A DNA stretch of 64,000 nucleotides from Artocarpus heterophyllus. Taxonomy: Eukaryota; Streptophyta; Magnoliopsida; Rosales; Moraceae. Positions 48,661 to 61,184 of the stretch are shown here, in pieces. The position numbers and the translations under genes were made by a program. The notes beneath the pieces are model-generated. The model was not told the origin of the DNA. It did not search any database and was given only the letters and a program-made list of their open reading frames with translations. Location: positions 20,639,141 through 20,703,140 of the forward strand of contig CM046338.1 of NCBI GenBank assembly GCA_025403435.1. The letters run 5' to 3'. Each line of letters begins with the position of its first letter. Position 1 is the first letter of the stretch.

Positions 48661-50480
48661 CTATAGCTGTAATGTGTCTGTTAGAGGGGTCGCACTTTAT
48701 TCACAGATAAAGATTGGTATAAACATGTCAAAAAAAAGCTTTTAGGAAACTTAATCTACTTGTTACTCTTGTTTCGCCATATTATAGTCAAAAGTTGTAA
48801 ATTGGAATTATCTATTATGCTGGTATGTGATGTGGTAGTACAATAATAAGAGGCAAGTTGCCGCATCTCTCTCTCTCTCTCACAATGCTAGTTTCAATAT
48901 ATCATTTGCCTTGCTCTGCGTTTTGTGTAGGAGAACCTGGTATTTGGGTGCTAGGTCTTGGCTACAATTTGGGCTCTTGGCATGTTGCACGCCAGTTGCT
49001 GAATCTGTTGGTGCATTTTTCATTTTAATTTTATAACTAATTCGTACTGTTGGGGTTGCTGCTGACTTGGATTATAGACAGTTGAGGGCACTTTCGTTAC
49101 TTCAACTAGCCTTCTGACTAGTCCAGAGCGCTCCTTATGTGATGTATCTGGGCTAGGATGAAATTTTGTTTAGTTTTCTGAATTAACGTATTTTTCATGT
49201 CAATTTTGTGAAAGAAGATTCAATGTCTTCGTGCCAACCCAGCTTTAAACAATGTCAATGGATAATGTTTAAACTTATTTAACTTGCATATAGAGTTCTT
49301 GCTTTTCTTTTGTTTGGATAGTTCTAGAGATCATCTAATGGGGTTGCTGACGAGTTATCTTTTATATATTGGTTGTTGCAGGGGAGCATTTGTTAGTTTT
49401 GAAGCTTGGTTGAGTACCCTTTATTAATATATGCAACACTGGAAGCATGTATTTTGTATGGATCCCTCCTCTTCTTTGGATTATTTAGTTTCTTAGCAAA
49501 AAAAGGGAGTTCGTTGTTAATTGATTACTCATGTTTATGTCTTTAGTATCCCTGTTTGAAATTTAACTCTCTCAAAATTTATTTAATAATTGTTTATTAC
49601 CCAGTAGAGTGTTGTGAAAATTAAAAATTTACAAAATATATGACAAATTCATCAAGAAAATATAAAATAGATATTCTTGTTATAATTTTTTGTGTTGTGT
49701 CATTGAAGTACTTTTTATAAAATAAGTGTGCATGAAGTGTTAGTAACTTATGTAACATATGGCACTTAGCATAACTAATTTTGTATTCATCTTTTTCCGT
49801 TGCAACAGGTTAATCTGCATACTTACAGTTTTGTTGACTTCAAAAGTGCCAAAGTTTTGGTTTGTTATCTATTTCCTTACATATTCATACATGTATTTTA
49901 TTCAGAAAGTATATCATTTATTTTAGATTTCATCAAATATGTACCAAGACGTTTCAAGTATGTATCATGTTCATAATCAAAACTTGTCAATGCTCTATGT
50001 TGGCTATTGAAAAGACCAAGCTTCAAAGGGAAAAAAAAACAAAACAAGGAGAGAAAATATAAAATAAACAAAGATGAAAGTGCATAATAAAAAAAATATC
50101 TCAACTCAGAAATGGATTTTTTGCCAAATTGATTTCTTTTTTTAGGGTGTATTGTCATTAAAAAGTCAAAATTGAGAATTGACTATAAGGCATGAATTTG
50201 TTACACATTTTAAATGTTTCGGTATATTTTTGATAAAATACAAAGTAGATAGTATACTTTTTGAGTGAATCTAAAATATAGGGTACATTTATATAAATTT
50301 CCCGATAATTATTGACCAATAGAATACATTGGTATTCTTATTTTTGTCTTTCAAGTTTTTTCTTTTTGTTAAAATGAAAATATTGATAGCATTTAGTAAA
50401 GGTCATGTGATCAATTCTAGGAATGCGATCTGCATTTATTAAAGGTCAGGTGATGAATTCTAGGAATGTGATTAAAGATT
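48661..50480. other. CACTA interior, AT-rich, no gene recognised
   Basis: Intron-like T-rich sequence. A short TC microsatellite lies at about 48866-48880, and a 43-bp imperfect tandem duplication (GCATTTA.TAAAGGTCA.GTGAT) lies at 50389-50475. Confidence 0.4.
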
Positions 50481-50644
50481 ACCACATTTTCTCCAAATGT
50501 CGTAAAAATTTTCATACCATGACATTTGACAATTAAATGTCAGTACTAAAGATGCTTCCATGACATTTTGAGAAAAATGTCATAAATTTTCATGACCAAA
50601 ATGTCATAAATTTTATGTCATGAAGACACCTTTTTGTTGTAGTG

Positions 50645-51235
50645 TGCATACTCGAGTCATCGCAAATTGGAAATCTTTGAAAAGCTTAGAAGTGAAAGTA
50701 GAAAAACAATTAAGTAAGCAAATCAAAACACTATAATGGGGAATACTTGGATGATGAATTCATGTCATGTAAAAGACAACAGGATTTTGTCACAACTTAC
50801 TACACCAAGGACACTACAGCAGAATGGCATTGTAGAAAAAAGAAACACGATTTTACACGACATGATGAGATCAACGTTGAGATTTTTCATTACTTCCAAC
50901 ATCCTTTTAGGGATATGCTTTGCAAACGGTAGTCTATTTGCTTACTTTAGTTCCTTTTAAATATGTACCTAAGCCACCACATGGAACCTAGTCTACGCCA
51001 CTTATGCATAGGGGTTGTTTGACTCATGTTAAAAAGCCAAAGGTGGATTTGTTGGAATCACATACTGAAGTATGTATTTTTGAGGGTATTTGAGGGGTAC
51101 ACGTAGTGGTTTCTTCTATAGCACTAGAGACAACAAAAATGTGTTTATGGAGATACAACATTTCTTGAAGAAAAATATATGGACTACAAACACGAGATAG
51201 ATCTTCCAAAGAACAAGACTTTTTTCGAATAAGTC
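50645..51235 (+). pseudogene. pol: E4 pol, second part: integrase C-terminal half
   Basis: After the TGC duplication the integrase continues with SSHRKLEIFEKLRSE, then LTTPRTLQQNGIVEKRNTIL (about 50790-50850), the catalytic Glu region, then THVKKPKVDLLESHTEVCIF (about 51022-51080) and a decayed [15 protein letters not shown] segment. Several stops and shifts. Confidence 0.85.
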
Positions 51236-51642
51236 AATTCATTTGGGACCCTTTTATACCCTAGGAAGGAGGATTTTATTAATTCCATTTTTCTGCCATT
51301 CCCATAGAAGCTGTAGTTGAAGTAGTGGCATTCCCAATATCAATATTTGCCCGAGGTAACTGGATCAACTGCATGCATAAAGCCGAAAATGCCTTCACTA
51401 TTCCGACTCTCTTTCTGTCTGGAGGGAATCATTTTTTCTGAATCAAGACTGCTTTAACTGGATAAATTCACTTATTTTACACAATTTTTCTGGTTATGCC
51501 TTTTTTCTCACTGAAGTCATTCTTGAGGAATTAGTGGGAGAGGACATTGTTTAAGACAGTCATGAGAATGATGTGACCATTCCTATGAAACTCGTTGATG
51601 AAAATGAGACCATATTTTTTGAACAATAACTGAGGATGTTAT
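51236..51642 (+). other. E4 linker remnant with an unexplained segment of about 290 bp
   Basis: 51236-51525 does not read as copia sequence in any frame. From about 51525 it returns to the integrase-RT linker, with VILEELVGEDIV and a Glu/Asp-rich stretch, until E5 begins at 51643. The inserted piece matches nothing I can name. Confidence 0.5.
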
Positions 51643-52149
51643 TGTTGGAAAATGAGTATGCAATAGAATTTAAAAATTTTTGAACTAGAGTATTTTCCAA
51701 AACACAAGTTAGATATGCTATATATATAAATTAATTATAGATCATACTAACTTTGTTTATATCGAAGTAGGCTCGAATCCGTGTATAGAAAAACGTTCTA
51801 GAAGAGTCTCAAGCAATTGGTCTTCATTGCTATTCTCTATCCATAATTGGAGTGTAGGTGGTCACACATCTATAGCTCTTCCTGTGGTGACTTTCCTTCC
51901 AACTACTTGAGAAGACCTAGAACTAAGGTTCTTGATGTTAAACAATAATTCTTAGGGAGTTTCAGAGTTTCTCAAACTAGAGTACTCACTCTATGCCTCT
52001 CAACTGAACTAAATAACTAAGAAAACTCACCCCCTGTTTATAGTGGTCGAATCTGGAGTCAATCCCTATCAAATAAGGCCTCAAAATTTGAATCTAGATC
52101 AACTTGATGAAAAACATGTCTAAAACTTGTATTCAAATTATCGTAGGAT

Positions 52150-52231
52150 CAGCAAGCTGAACTTTCCTATCAGCCTGTCGAACTTACTTTATCGATATAC
52201 CGAACTAACGGATCGACCTGCTGAACTTGCG
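52150..52231. repeat. Four phased 21-bp units in the E5 3' LTR
   Basis: Units end GAAC at 52162, 52183, 52205 and 52226, spacings 21, 22 and 21 bp, as in E1 and E2. Confidence 0.9.
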
Positions 52232-52705
52232 ATAATTTGATCCTTGAGAATATCTTATTTCTCGTCCAAGATTCTTAGATAGAGCCTCAGTTTTAATTCA
52301 AATAACCCAATAGAAAAGTTATCTGATCAATATAGTCATATCTAGATAATCTCATAGAAAATAAAATATTATCCAAATAATTCAACATATTTATCTTGAA
52401 TTAGTTACAAAATTAATTCAATCAATAAACTAACATGAATTATTAAATTTGATCCTTTTGAATTACAGTCAATCTAATAATTTAACATAAGTCACCAATA
52501 TGTAGGAAAAGCACGCCGTATTGTTACAAGATTTATTATGAGCTAGTAAAGGGGACCTGATGGACCTATACAGTTCATGCTCCTGTAATTATAAAATACA
52601 GTATGCCAGATACATATTTTATAATTATCAACTCTAACGTTATTCTACTAAAAGCTTAGAGCTACACTTTCAAACTAAATAAAATTACAAAGCTTTAAGT
52701 AAGTT

Positions 52706-53135
52706 AACCGTTCATAACATATCATAATGTGTCACAATCCCATAGGATATTCATAATCAGATTAAGGATAAATACCATTTTACCTTTTCGATTATTTTTT
52801 TCTTACGTTCCATTATCTTACCATTGGAATACTTACTATCCAAAGATAGTATACCATTCCTTCCACCTATGTATCTAAATGTTTGAGCGCTCTGGTCTTC
52901 TAATTATGTTCAAGTAATCTAACTGTCCATGACATATCATGATATGTCACATCTCCATAGGACATTCATAATCTACTTAAGGATAAATACCATATTACTT
53001 TTTTGATTATTTTTATTTTACGTTCCATTATCTCACCATTAAAATACTTACTATCCAAAGATAGTATGCCATTTCGTTACACCTATGTATCCAAATGGTT
53101 GAGCGCGCCACTCTTCCAATTACAGGATAATGCAT
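52706..53135. repeat. 215-bp tandem duplication in the E5 3' LTR
   Basis: Two copies from 52706 and 52921 share ACATATCAT, ACTTACTATCCAAAGATAGT and CCACCTATGTATC/ACACCTATGTATC. The other LTR of this element has the segment once (60340-60550). Confidence 0.92.
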
Positions 53136-53815
53136 ATACGAGAATATCATTAACTCTATAAAAAGAGCTATGGATTCTATATCTATGAATAACAAGTTTA
53201 CGTAATCATGAGTCATGTCTCCAACGTATTGGTATGCGTACCATCATAAAGTCAGGATGTCACTCTTTGATACATCCAAAAGACATAGGTCAAGAATATG
53301 GGCCTATTAGTTATTTCAGGATTAAGACACAACACACATGATTGTCTAAAGTGAATTGATTTGCACAAACAGAATTATTAACCCAAATCAATTTAACTTT
53401 ATGTCCTGATCTCATACATTGTCACCTATGACAATGCACCAATGTTTTTATTTGCAGAGTCCCATTTCTTTGACCAAAATAAGCCATCTTCCATTAGGGA
53501 TGTAGACAACATAACAATCTTAGCATGAATAAAGCATCCAACTTTATTCCCCAGATTGCAGATCTTATGATTTAGACCATCACCTTTAAGATTCATATCT
53601 TCCATCTAATTTGTCCATTATATGTGCGATTCTTAAAGGTTTACACTGATAGTCTCAAACTTTTATTTGTTTATCACACAATCAACAGAAATGAACGTAA
53701 AAAGGACAACATTTGGTATATGAATAAATAAACCTTTTATTGATAAAATGTTTTCAAAAACATATTACAACATTTTACTCCTCATGGCACCATGTCTAAC
53801 AATCTCACACTTGCA

Positions 53816-56800
53816 CTAAGTGAGTAAATATGACATATCTCGCATTCCTATAGCCTCCACGTGCCTCTCGAAAACTCTCTCAGTTAGTATCTTCATGAAT
53901 TGATTAGCTAAATTGTCCTTAGATACAATTTTGCATATAGCAACATGCCTGCCCTCATCAAAGTCCTTTATCACATGATACTTCTGATGAATATGCTTAC
54001 TCTTCTTGTGAAATCTTGGTTCCTTAGCATTAGTTATTGCTATAGTGTTATCATAATACAACAATATCGCCTTATCCATACGAGGAACTATTTCAAGATC
54101 CCCAAGGAACTTGCGAAGCCACACTACTTCTTTCAAAGCATCTCTAGTTGCCACATACTCGGCCTCCATCATTGAATCCGAAGTGCAATCTTACTCACAC
54201 TTCTCCAAACAATGGCACTATCGCCCAGAGTAAATGCAGAACCAGAAGTCAACCTTCTCGAATCCAGACAGGATTGAAAATCCAAATCAGTGTGTCCTAG
54301 AGGTTTGAGATCCTCACCCAAAAACACATGCATATACCCTCGAGTCCTTCTTAGGTACTTGAAAATATGCTTCACCGTAACCTAGTGGTTTGGTATTGGA
54401 TCCAACTAAAATCGACTTACTATTCGACCGCATAACAAATGTCCAATCGTGTGCAAAACATAACACACATAAGACTACCCACCGCCGAAGCATAAGGAAC
54501 CTTTATTATGTATTCTTTTTCTTCATCAAACTTTGGTGAGTCTTTCTTAGAAAGAGTAATTCTAGACCTAGATGGTTGGCTCCTTTTTTGGAATTCTACG
54601 TTACATACCTCTCAAGAATTTTATCTATGTAGGCTGCATGGGATAAAGCTTTCATTTTGTTCTTCCTATCCCGAAAGATCTAGATATTAAGAATATAATT
54701 AGCTTCAGTCAAGTCCTTCATGTCAAACTACTTGGTCAACCATAATTTGACTAATTACAATGCCCCAACATCATTGCAAATCAGCAAAATGTCAGCTATA
54801 TAGAGTAGTAGAAAAAGCACACTCTTATCCTTAATGTGTTTATAAACACATAGTTCGTTCACATTTTGCTCAAACCCATAAGTCTTAATCAACTGATCGA
54901 ATCTCATGTTCCAAGAACAGGAAGCCTACTTAAGTCCATAAATTGACTTTAGCAGCTTATAGACCTTACTCTCTTGACTGTTAGCCTTGAACCCATTTGG
55001 CTTGCACCATATATATAGACTCATCAAGATAGCCATTCAAAAAGGTCATCTTGACATCCACTTTCCAAATCTCATAGTCAAGAATGGTTGCTATGGATAA
55101 GAGAATACGGATGGACTTAAGCATGGCTACAGGCGACAAGGTTTTCTTGTAATTGATTCCTTCCTTTTGCTGTATCTCTTAGCTACCAGTCTAGACTTAT
55201 AAGTTTCGACTTTCCCATCTACACCTCTCTTTCTTTTATAGATCCACTTACACCCTATAAGTTTTAACCATTTAGGAAGATCCATAAGTTCCCAGACTTG
55301 ATTAGTCTCTATAGACTTAATCTCAGTGTTCATGGCTTCTATCTAGAGCTTTGAATCAACATCCTCTATAGCATTTGTATAAGTGTAAGGATCTCTATCA
55401 TGTTCAACTGGTTCAGGCAAGAAGGCTTCACCATTGAACATATACCTCTCAGGTTGACGCCCGATTCTCCCACTACGTCGAAAACCCTTAGGTTGTTGTT
55501 TGGTCGGTTTTTCTACACTGAATGGATTAGTTTCAACCAAAACCCCTGGAGTGATCGAATCACTCTCTAACTCCTCAAGTACCACTTTACTTTGAGGCTT
55601 AAAGTCGTTCATGTAACTTTCCTTAAGGAATGTTGCATCCGTTGAAACCACGACTTTATTTTCTTTTGGGTTATAGAAATAAACCCCTTTAGTCCCTTTT
55701 AGATATCCTACAAATGCGTAAACTTCTGAATGTGCTTTCAACTCATTCGCTTTCTTATACAAGACATGAGCTGACGTCCCCATATGTGAATATGATTTAA
55801 GGATGTCTTCCTACCCATCCATAACTCTTGAGGAGTTTTAGAAACTAATTTTAAAGGCACATTATTTAGAAGATAACATGCAGTTTGTAGTGCATATCTC
55901 CGAAAGGATAAAGTTAACATCAAATAACTCATCATAGACCTAACCATGTCCAACAAAGTCGTATTCCTACTCTCAGCTATGCCATTCTACTACGGAGTGC
56001 CTAGCGCAGTCAAATGTGATAAAATCCCATTCTCTAATAAGTGTTCTAAGAACTCATCGGAGAGGTATTCACCACCTTAATCGGATCGAAGTGCTTTTTT
56101 GGGTTTACTCAATTGTTTTTTCGCTTTAGCCCAAACTCCTTGAACTTGTTAGAAGATTCACTTTTCTAATGCATTAGGTAGACATACTCATATCTTGAGT
56201 AATCATCAATAAAAGTGACAAAGTACTCATACCCTCCTAGTTCTCAGATGTTCATCCCTATTGCCCTTAGACCCAAATGGTCTTCGGTCATTTTGCCCTC
56301 CAAACAAGATTCACATTTTGGTATTGATTCTACCTCTAAGTGACTTAAAGGTTCATCCCCTACCAACCTATGAATCCTATCAGGCTAATATGACCTAGTC
56401 ACAAATGTCAAAGATAAGTCTTTTTTGAGTGAGAAGTTTTAAGTCTTTTTGAGTTATTATCATTAACTTTAGTGTTAAGCTATATGTCCATCTTAGGTTT
56501 GATAAAATATAGATTGTTTTGCATCCATCCATCATAGATAAAACAGTTGTTTTTATGAATCACCACTTAATTATTAAAAGAAACTAAATAAGAATCTTTG
56601 AATAAACAAGCTATAGATATCAAATTCCTTTTATGTCTAGGAGCATAAAAACAATCTTTCAAAACTAAAATCCTATGATTATAAGGTAAAGATGGATGTC
56701 TCCCATAGCTTCAGCCAACATCAAGGATCCATCGCCTATCCAAAGTGTGAAGTCCTCATGCAGCACACTTCTCGTTTCTTTGAACCCCTACAGAGAAACA

Positions 56801-56900
56801 TAAACATGATTAGTTACTCTAAAATCTATGACCCAAGTGTCACTTGATTCCTCAACTAAACAAGTTTCAATAACCAAAAGATCACACCTAAGTCCTCAAG
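53816..56900 (-). pseudogene. pol: E5 pol: protease, integrase, RT, RNase H; broken
   Basis: On the minus strand the integrase zinc domain lies at about 56400-56280 (CESCLEGKMTE), the core tail at 55956-55740 (MLDMVRSMMSYLMLTLSFRR) and the linker at 55480-55430 (RSGRIGRQPERYMFNGEAFL). RT near 55300-54500 has [20 protein letters not shown] and, at 54802-54791, YIAD in place of YVDD, so the first catalytic Asp is lost. RNase H at 54375-53816 has MMEAEYVATRDALKEVVWL, YYDNTIA and KHIHQKYHVIKDF. The end is GMRDMSYLLT. Multiple stops and frameshifts. Confidence 0.92.
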
Positions 56901-57643
56901 AAAGGAAATCCTTGCAATTCTTCTTGATGTGTCCGATCTTCCCACAAAAAAGCACTTCAGCTTCTTTTGGTTCTTCTTTTTCTTCTTCTTGTTCTTGCCA
57001 TTTGTAGGAATAGAAGATTTCCTATTCTTAGCCTTCTACTTCCTTCCATTCCCAGGGTTAGGATTAGAACCAGATGCAGCCACCAAGTTGGCCTCACCAC
57101 TCATAGGACTTTCCCTAATCAGATTTTTGAATTTCTGTAACTGCTTTATTAACTCCGTTAAGGTCATATCCTATCTATTTCTTAAATTTTATGAAGCTCT
57201 AAATGGGATGAACTCCTTTGACAACAAGGTAACCCATGACCAAATCATATGTTCCTTCACTGATGTCTTCGGTCTTTGTTTGTGGTTCAAAAGTTTCTGA
57301 GGCACCCTTTGCCGTTGTGTTATGGCTTGGCCTCCAAACATATCATAAAGATTATCCAAGATCTGCTCCGTAGTCTCATAATCTTCATGTTGAGCCTGCA
57401 GTATGTTATTCATACTAGTCATAACATAACACTGGGCCTGATCATTAGCGTCTTTCCAGTGATCATATGCCTTGATTTGCTCATTAGTGGATTCCCTAGT
57501 AGGCTTGGGAGGACATGATGTCATCAGCATAAATTTTAATTTCTCAAAGGCTAGGATGATATTTAGGTTCCTCTTCCAATCATTGTAATTCTCACTGGTT
57601 AATTGGTTTTATCAAGTATCAAAGATAAAATGTTTTTAGACAT
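56901..57643 (-). pseudogene. gag: E5 gag, broken
   Basis: The minus-strand ATG at 57643 gives MSKNILSLILD, followed by PPKPTRESTNEQIKAYDHWK, ILDNLYDMFGGQAI and LLNHKQRPKTSVKEHM. The Lys-rich segment and zinc knuckle lie at about 56990-56925. A one-base loss in the first Cys block (TGCTTTTTTGTGGG) shifts the frame inside the knuckle. Confidence 0.9.
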
Positions 57644-59268
57644 TTTAATATGCAATAAAGAATCATATACCAAATATAAGCAAACATACAATCATAGTTT
57701 AGTAAGATAACATAATCAAGGGAAAAAACAATTGTGTTTATGTGTCAAAACCTTGAAAATATCATAACCTTACAATGATAATTTCTAACTTAGAATTCAA
57801 CAAGCCGCCTAGTGGAGACTCGCTAAATTCAATTAGGAACACGGATTCCCTTCGATTAATATATGCCATCCAAGACCTATCTGATCTAGCATTATTAATA
57901 ATCATTTTCTTTGGTCATTAATTTTATTAACAGAGCTCCAAGAGAAGGTTAATAATAAATTATCATGGGTGTATAACCATTGTTTCAACTATTTTATTCA
58001 TGATCTATAATCGACACCTAGGGATGTGCAATGATAGATCATGCAAAAATAAATTATCCTTTTGGAGATCCGACCTGGTACATAATGAAATCCATTCCTA
58101 GAGGTTGGGACCATCATGTGCTATCTATGGACCAACAATGGAGGTCGTAGGTCCTCTCTTCGAAAACCTTCTCCCACTCAATCTTTTGCAAATCAAGGTT
58201 TTATTTAAAAAACATGCATGAACAATTTTTAATGAGCTGCACTCCCTATTCTACATAGCATGTTATCAATATACATGGTAAATCATATTATAATACAGAC
58301 AAATAAAGCAATATGCAAAGCCACAAGCAAAATAATAATAAAAAAAGCCGTAATATCATAGTTCTATCCTAGAGAAAAGAAAATAAAGATTACAAAAGAT
58401 CAATCAAAACATATTATTTATTTTTTATCTTTGTATCTTTAAGTTGTATCCTTCTTCATGTGACATCCATCTCCAAGTCTTCAATCCCTCATAGATCAAA
58501 TGTTTTACTTTTCCGATCATCATAAAATTTCATGTTTCTCATAATTATCTCAAAAATAAAATCAAAACTATACCCAAAGATGCCCTTTTTTTGAAAACAC
58601 ACAACTCTCTGTCAGCATGCCAAACTTGATCTTCGGCCTGCTGGTCATCTACTATCGGCCTGTTGAACTTGAGAGCTCAGCTTGCAACCAGAGCTGACAA
58701 AATTCTACCTCGCGATTGGCCTGCCAAACTGTAATTATCAACTTGCCGAACCTGAGGGTTCGGCTTGCCGATCAAGCTAAATTCATGTTTTTTCTAAAAA
58801 TCAGTTTTTAAGCAGTTTTTCAATCTTATTTACAATAATTCAAAAACATAAAAATTTAAAGAACTTAGGAAAAACAATTGAAACTCTATCATCTTCATCT
58901 TCTAGATCCATTTTCACTTTGAATAATTATTTAATTACAAAGTTTTTACAAATTTAAAATTAAAATAATAATTCCTAGACCATGATGATAGACTACCATC
59001 TAATTACATGAAAAATCTAGATACACATTCTAACCTCTAAGGAACCATAATCGGCACAAATTAATTAATTAATTAATTATTAAATAATAATTTAATTAAT
59101 CATAATTAATTAATAAACATTCACCATATAATCTCATAAAAACATTTAATTATATAAAAACCCTTGAGTGCCAACTGTCTAAAAAATTAAATTTAAGCAT
59201 AGGAGAGAATAAGATCACATAATCTATATATATAGCATGATCACAAACTTATAAATTTATGTAAAAAC
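57644..59268 (-). other. E5 untranslated leader with palindrome array
   Basis: Aligns with the E1/E2 leaders. Palindrome-type units lie at 58612-58780 (CAGCATGCCAAAC, TCGGCCTGCTGG, TCGGCCTGTTGAAC, TTGGCCTGCCAAAC, TTCGGCTTGCCGA). An AATTAATTAATT-rich stretch at 59058-59120 has a counterpart in E2. No gene. Confidence 0.8.
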
Positions 59269-59286
59269 CATGACTTTGATACCAAT
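59269..59286 (-). other. E5 primer-binding site
   Basis: Minus strand ATTGGTATCAAAGTCATG directly after the LTR, a TGGTATCAGAGC-type Met-tRNA site with few changes. Confidence 0.88.
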
Positions 59287-60856
59287 TGTTAGAAAATGAG
59301 CACGAAGCAAAATTTTAAAATTTTTTAAATCAGAGTATTTTTCAATATACAAGTTTGACATGCGATATACATAAATTAATGGCAGTTCTTACTAACCTTT
59401 TGTATACCAAAATAGGCTTAAATTCGTACAAAAAAGAACGTTCCAAAAGAGCCTCAACTAACTAGTCTTCTTTGCTATTCTCTATCCATGATCGGAGTGT
59501 GGGTGGTCAGATGTCGTACAACACTTCCTCCAGTGACTCTTCTTCTAACCACTTGAGAAGACGTAGAGCTAAAGCTTGTGATGTTAAACAGTAGCTCTCA
59601 TAAAGTTTTAGAGTTTCTCAAACTAGAGTATTCACTCTATGCTTCTCAACTGATCTAGACAACTAAGAAAACTCACCCCTTATTTATATGTTCAAATATG
59701 GGGTTAATCTCTATCAAATGAGGCCTCAAAATTCAAATCTGGATCAACTTTTGATGAAAATCGCTTATACAGATTATCGTAGGATCAGCAGGCTGAACTG
59801 TGAGATCAGCCCACCAAACTTACTCCATCGACAAACCGAACTAACTCATCGGCCTATCAAACTTGTGATAATTTGATCCTTGAGAATATCTTCTTTTCCA
59901 TCCGAGATTCTTAAATGAAGCCTCGGTTTTAATTCAAATAACCTAATAGAAAAATTATCTAATCAAAATAGTCATATCTGGATAATCTCATAGAAAATAA
60001 AATATTATCCAAATAATTCAACATGTTTATCTTAAATTAATTTACAAAATTAATTCAACCGATAAACTGACATGAATTATTAAATCTGATCTTATCAAAT
60101 TTCAACTAATCTAACAATTAACATAAGTCATTAATATGTAGGAAAAGCATGCCATATTGTTACAGGATTTATTATGAGCTAGCAAAAGGAACCCGATAGG
60201 CCTATATAGTTCAAGCTCCTATAAATATAAAATACAATATGTTAGATACATATTTTACAATTATCAACTGTGATGTTACTCCACTAAAAGCTTAGAGCTG
60301 CACTCTCAAACTATATAAAATTACGAAGCTTTAACTAAGCTAACCGTCAATGGCATATCATAATTTGTCACATCCCCATAGGATATTTATAATCAACTTA
60401 AGAATAAATTTCATTTTAACTTCTCGATTATTTTTATCTTACGTTCCGTTATCACACCATTGGAAAACTTACAATCTAAAGACAGTATACCATTTTGTTA
60501 CACCTATGTATCCAAATGGTTGAGAGCTCTAGTTTTTCAATTACAGTATAACAACTATAAGAGAATATCAATCACTCTACAAAAAGAGCTATGGATTTCA
60601 TATCTATGAATAATAAGTCGACGCAATTATGAGTCACGTCTCCAACGTATCAGTATGTGTACCATCATAAAGTTAGGATGTCACCCTTTGGTACATCAAA
60701 AGACATAAGTCAAGAATACAGGCCCATTAATCATTTCAGAATTAAGACACAACACATATGATTGTGTAAAGTGAATTGATTTGCACAAATAAAATTATTA
60801 ACCTAAATCAATTCAACTTTATGTCACGATTTAATACAACGTCACCTATGACAATG
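59287..60856 (-). repeat. E5 5' LTR, outer end truncated
   Basis: The inner limit on the plus strand is TGTTAGAAAATG at 59287. Collinear with the 3' LTR until GTCACCTATGACAATG, then replaced at about 60856 by TGTAACACCC. About 375 bp are missing relative to the 3' LTR without its duplication. Phased units end at 59798, 59819, 59841 and 59862 (21, 22 and 21). Confidence 0.9.
59788..59868. repeat. Four phased 21-bp units in the E5 5' LTR
   Basis: AGCAGGCTGAAC, AGCCCACCAAAC, GACAAACCGAAC and CGGCCTATCAAAC, with spacings of 21, 22 and 21 bp. The units are degraded but the phase is unchanged. Confidence 0.88.
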
Positions 60857-61093
60857 TAACACCCGTCGATTTTTATGTAACAGATTATGTTAAGTTAGTA
60901 ACGACGTTAAGTAATTTTCTTATTGATATATGTTATGATTTATGATTTTATGTTACTAACTATTTATTCTAAGTGTTAGACAGGTGACGATCACGTAGAA
61001 TTGATGTGCTCAAGTGTTCATGTTACTTACATTGTATGTTTATTAATGATTCGTTATGATTTATATGCTATGATGTATCCTTGTATGTTAGGA

Positions 61094-61184
61094 CAGTTCG
61101 GCAGGCCGAATTGCCCCTCAACAATCGACAAAATGGACTTCATGGAATCGGTAGGCCAAACTGTGCAGTTGGCAGGCCGAAGAT
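61094..61184. repeat. Palindrome units in the E6 LTR, first cluster
   Basis: TTCGGCAGGCCGAA, TCGGTAGGCCAAA and TTGGCAGGCCGAA with GCC at 61105, 61155 and 61176. The last two are 21 bp apart. Same unit as in the copia elements. Confidence 0.88.

Larger units (their letters stand above)
45038..50644. mobile_element. CACTA (En/Spm-like) DNA transposon, 5607 bp, probably non-autonomous
   Basis: Termini are CACTACAACAAAT at left and, reversed, CACTACAACAAAA at right, flanked by TGC duplications. Both ends carry dense subterminal repeats of ATGACATTT/AAATGTCAT (45060-45200 and 50490-50620), the usual transposase-binding arrays. The interior has no recognisable transposase, only short chance frames, microsatellites and a stretch that looks like the 5' end of a host gene (47880-48660). 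It splits the E4 integrase gene. Confidence 0.93.
40166..51642 (+). mobile_element. E4: Ty1/copia element, nested and cut
   Basis: A 5' LTR end (to 41295), primer site, 2.3-kb leader, gag and part of pol are present. It is interrupted by a hAT-like insert in the LTR (40318-40986) and a CACTA element in the integrase (45038-50644). It is cut at 51642 by E5. No RT, RNase H or 3' LTR is seen. It is related to but distinct from the E1/E2/E5 family: leader organisation is similar, sequence differs. The left limit is approximate. Confidence 0.82.
51643..53801 (-). repeat. E5 3' LTR, 2159 bp, with internal 215-bp duplication
   Basis: Plus-strand limits are TGTTGGAAAATG and CATGTCTAACA, that is TGTTAGACATG...CCAACA on the minus strand, as in E1. 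It carries phased palindrome units at 52150-52231 and a tandem duplication at 52706-53135. Confidence 0.93.
51643..60856 (-). mobile_element. E5: Ty1/copia element of the E1 family, minus strand
   Basis: Minus-strand order: 5' LTR (59287-60856, outer end cut), primer site, leader with palindromes, gag, protease, integrase, RT, RNase H, purine tract, 3' LTR (51643-53801). Sequence matches E1 and E2. It is inserted in E4. The outer end of the 5' LTR is replaced by a gypsy LTR, so no target duplication can be confirmed. Coding is broken. Confidence 0.93.

Noticed and set aside
51236..51525. Plastid DNA insertion
   Set aside because: I tried to read it against plastid genes I know in both directions and found no match; reported as unexplained instead.
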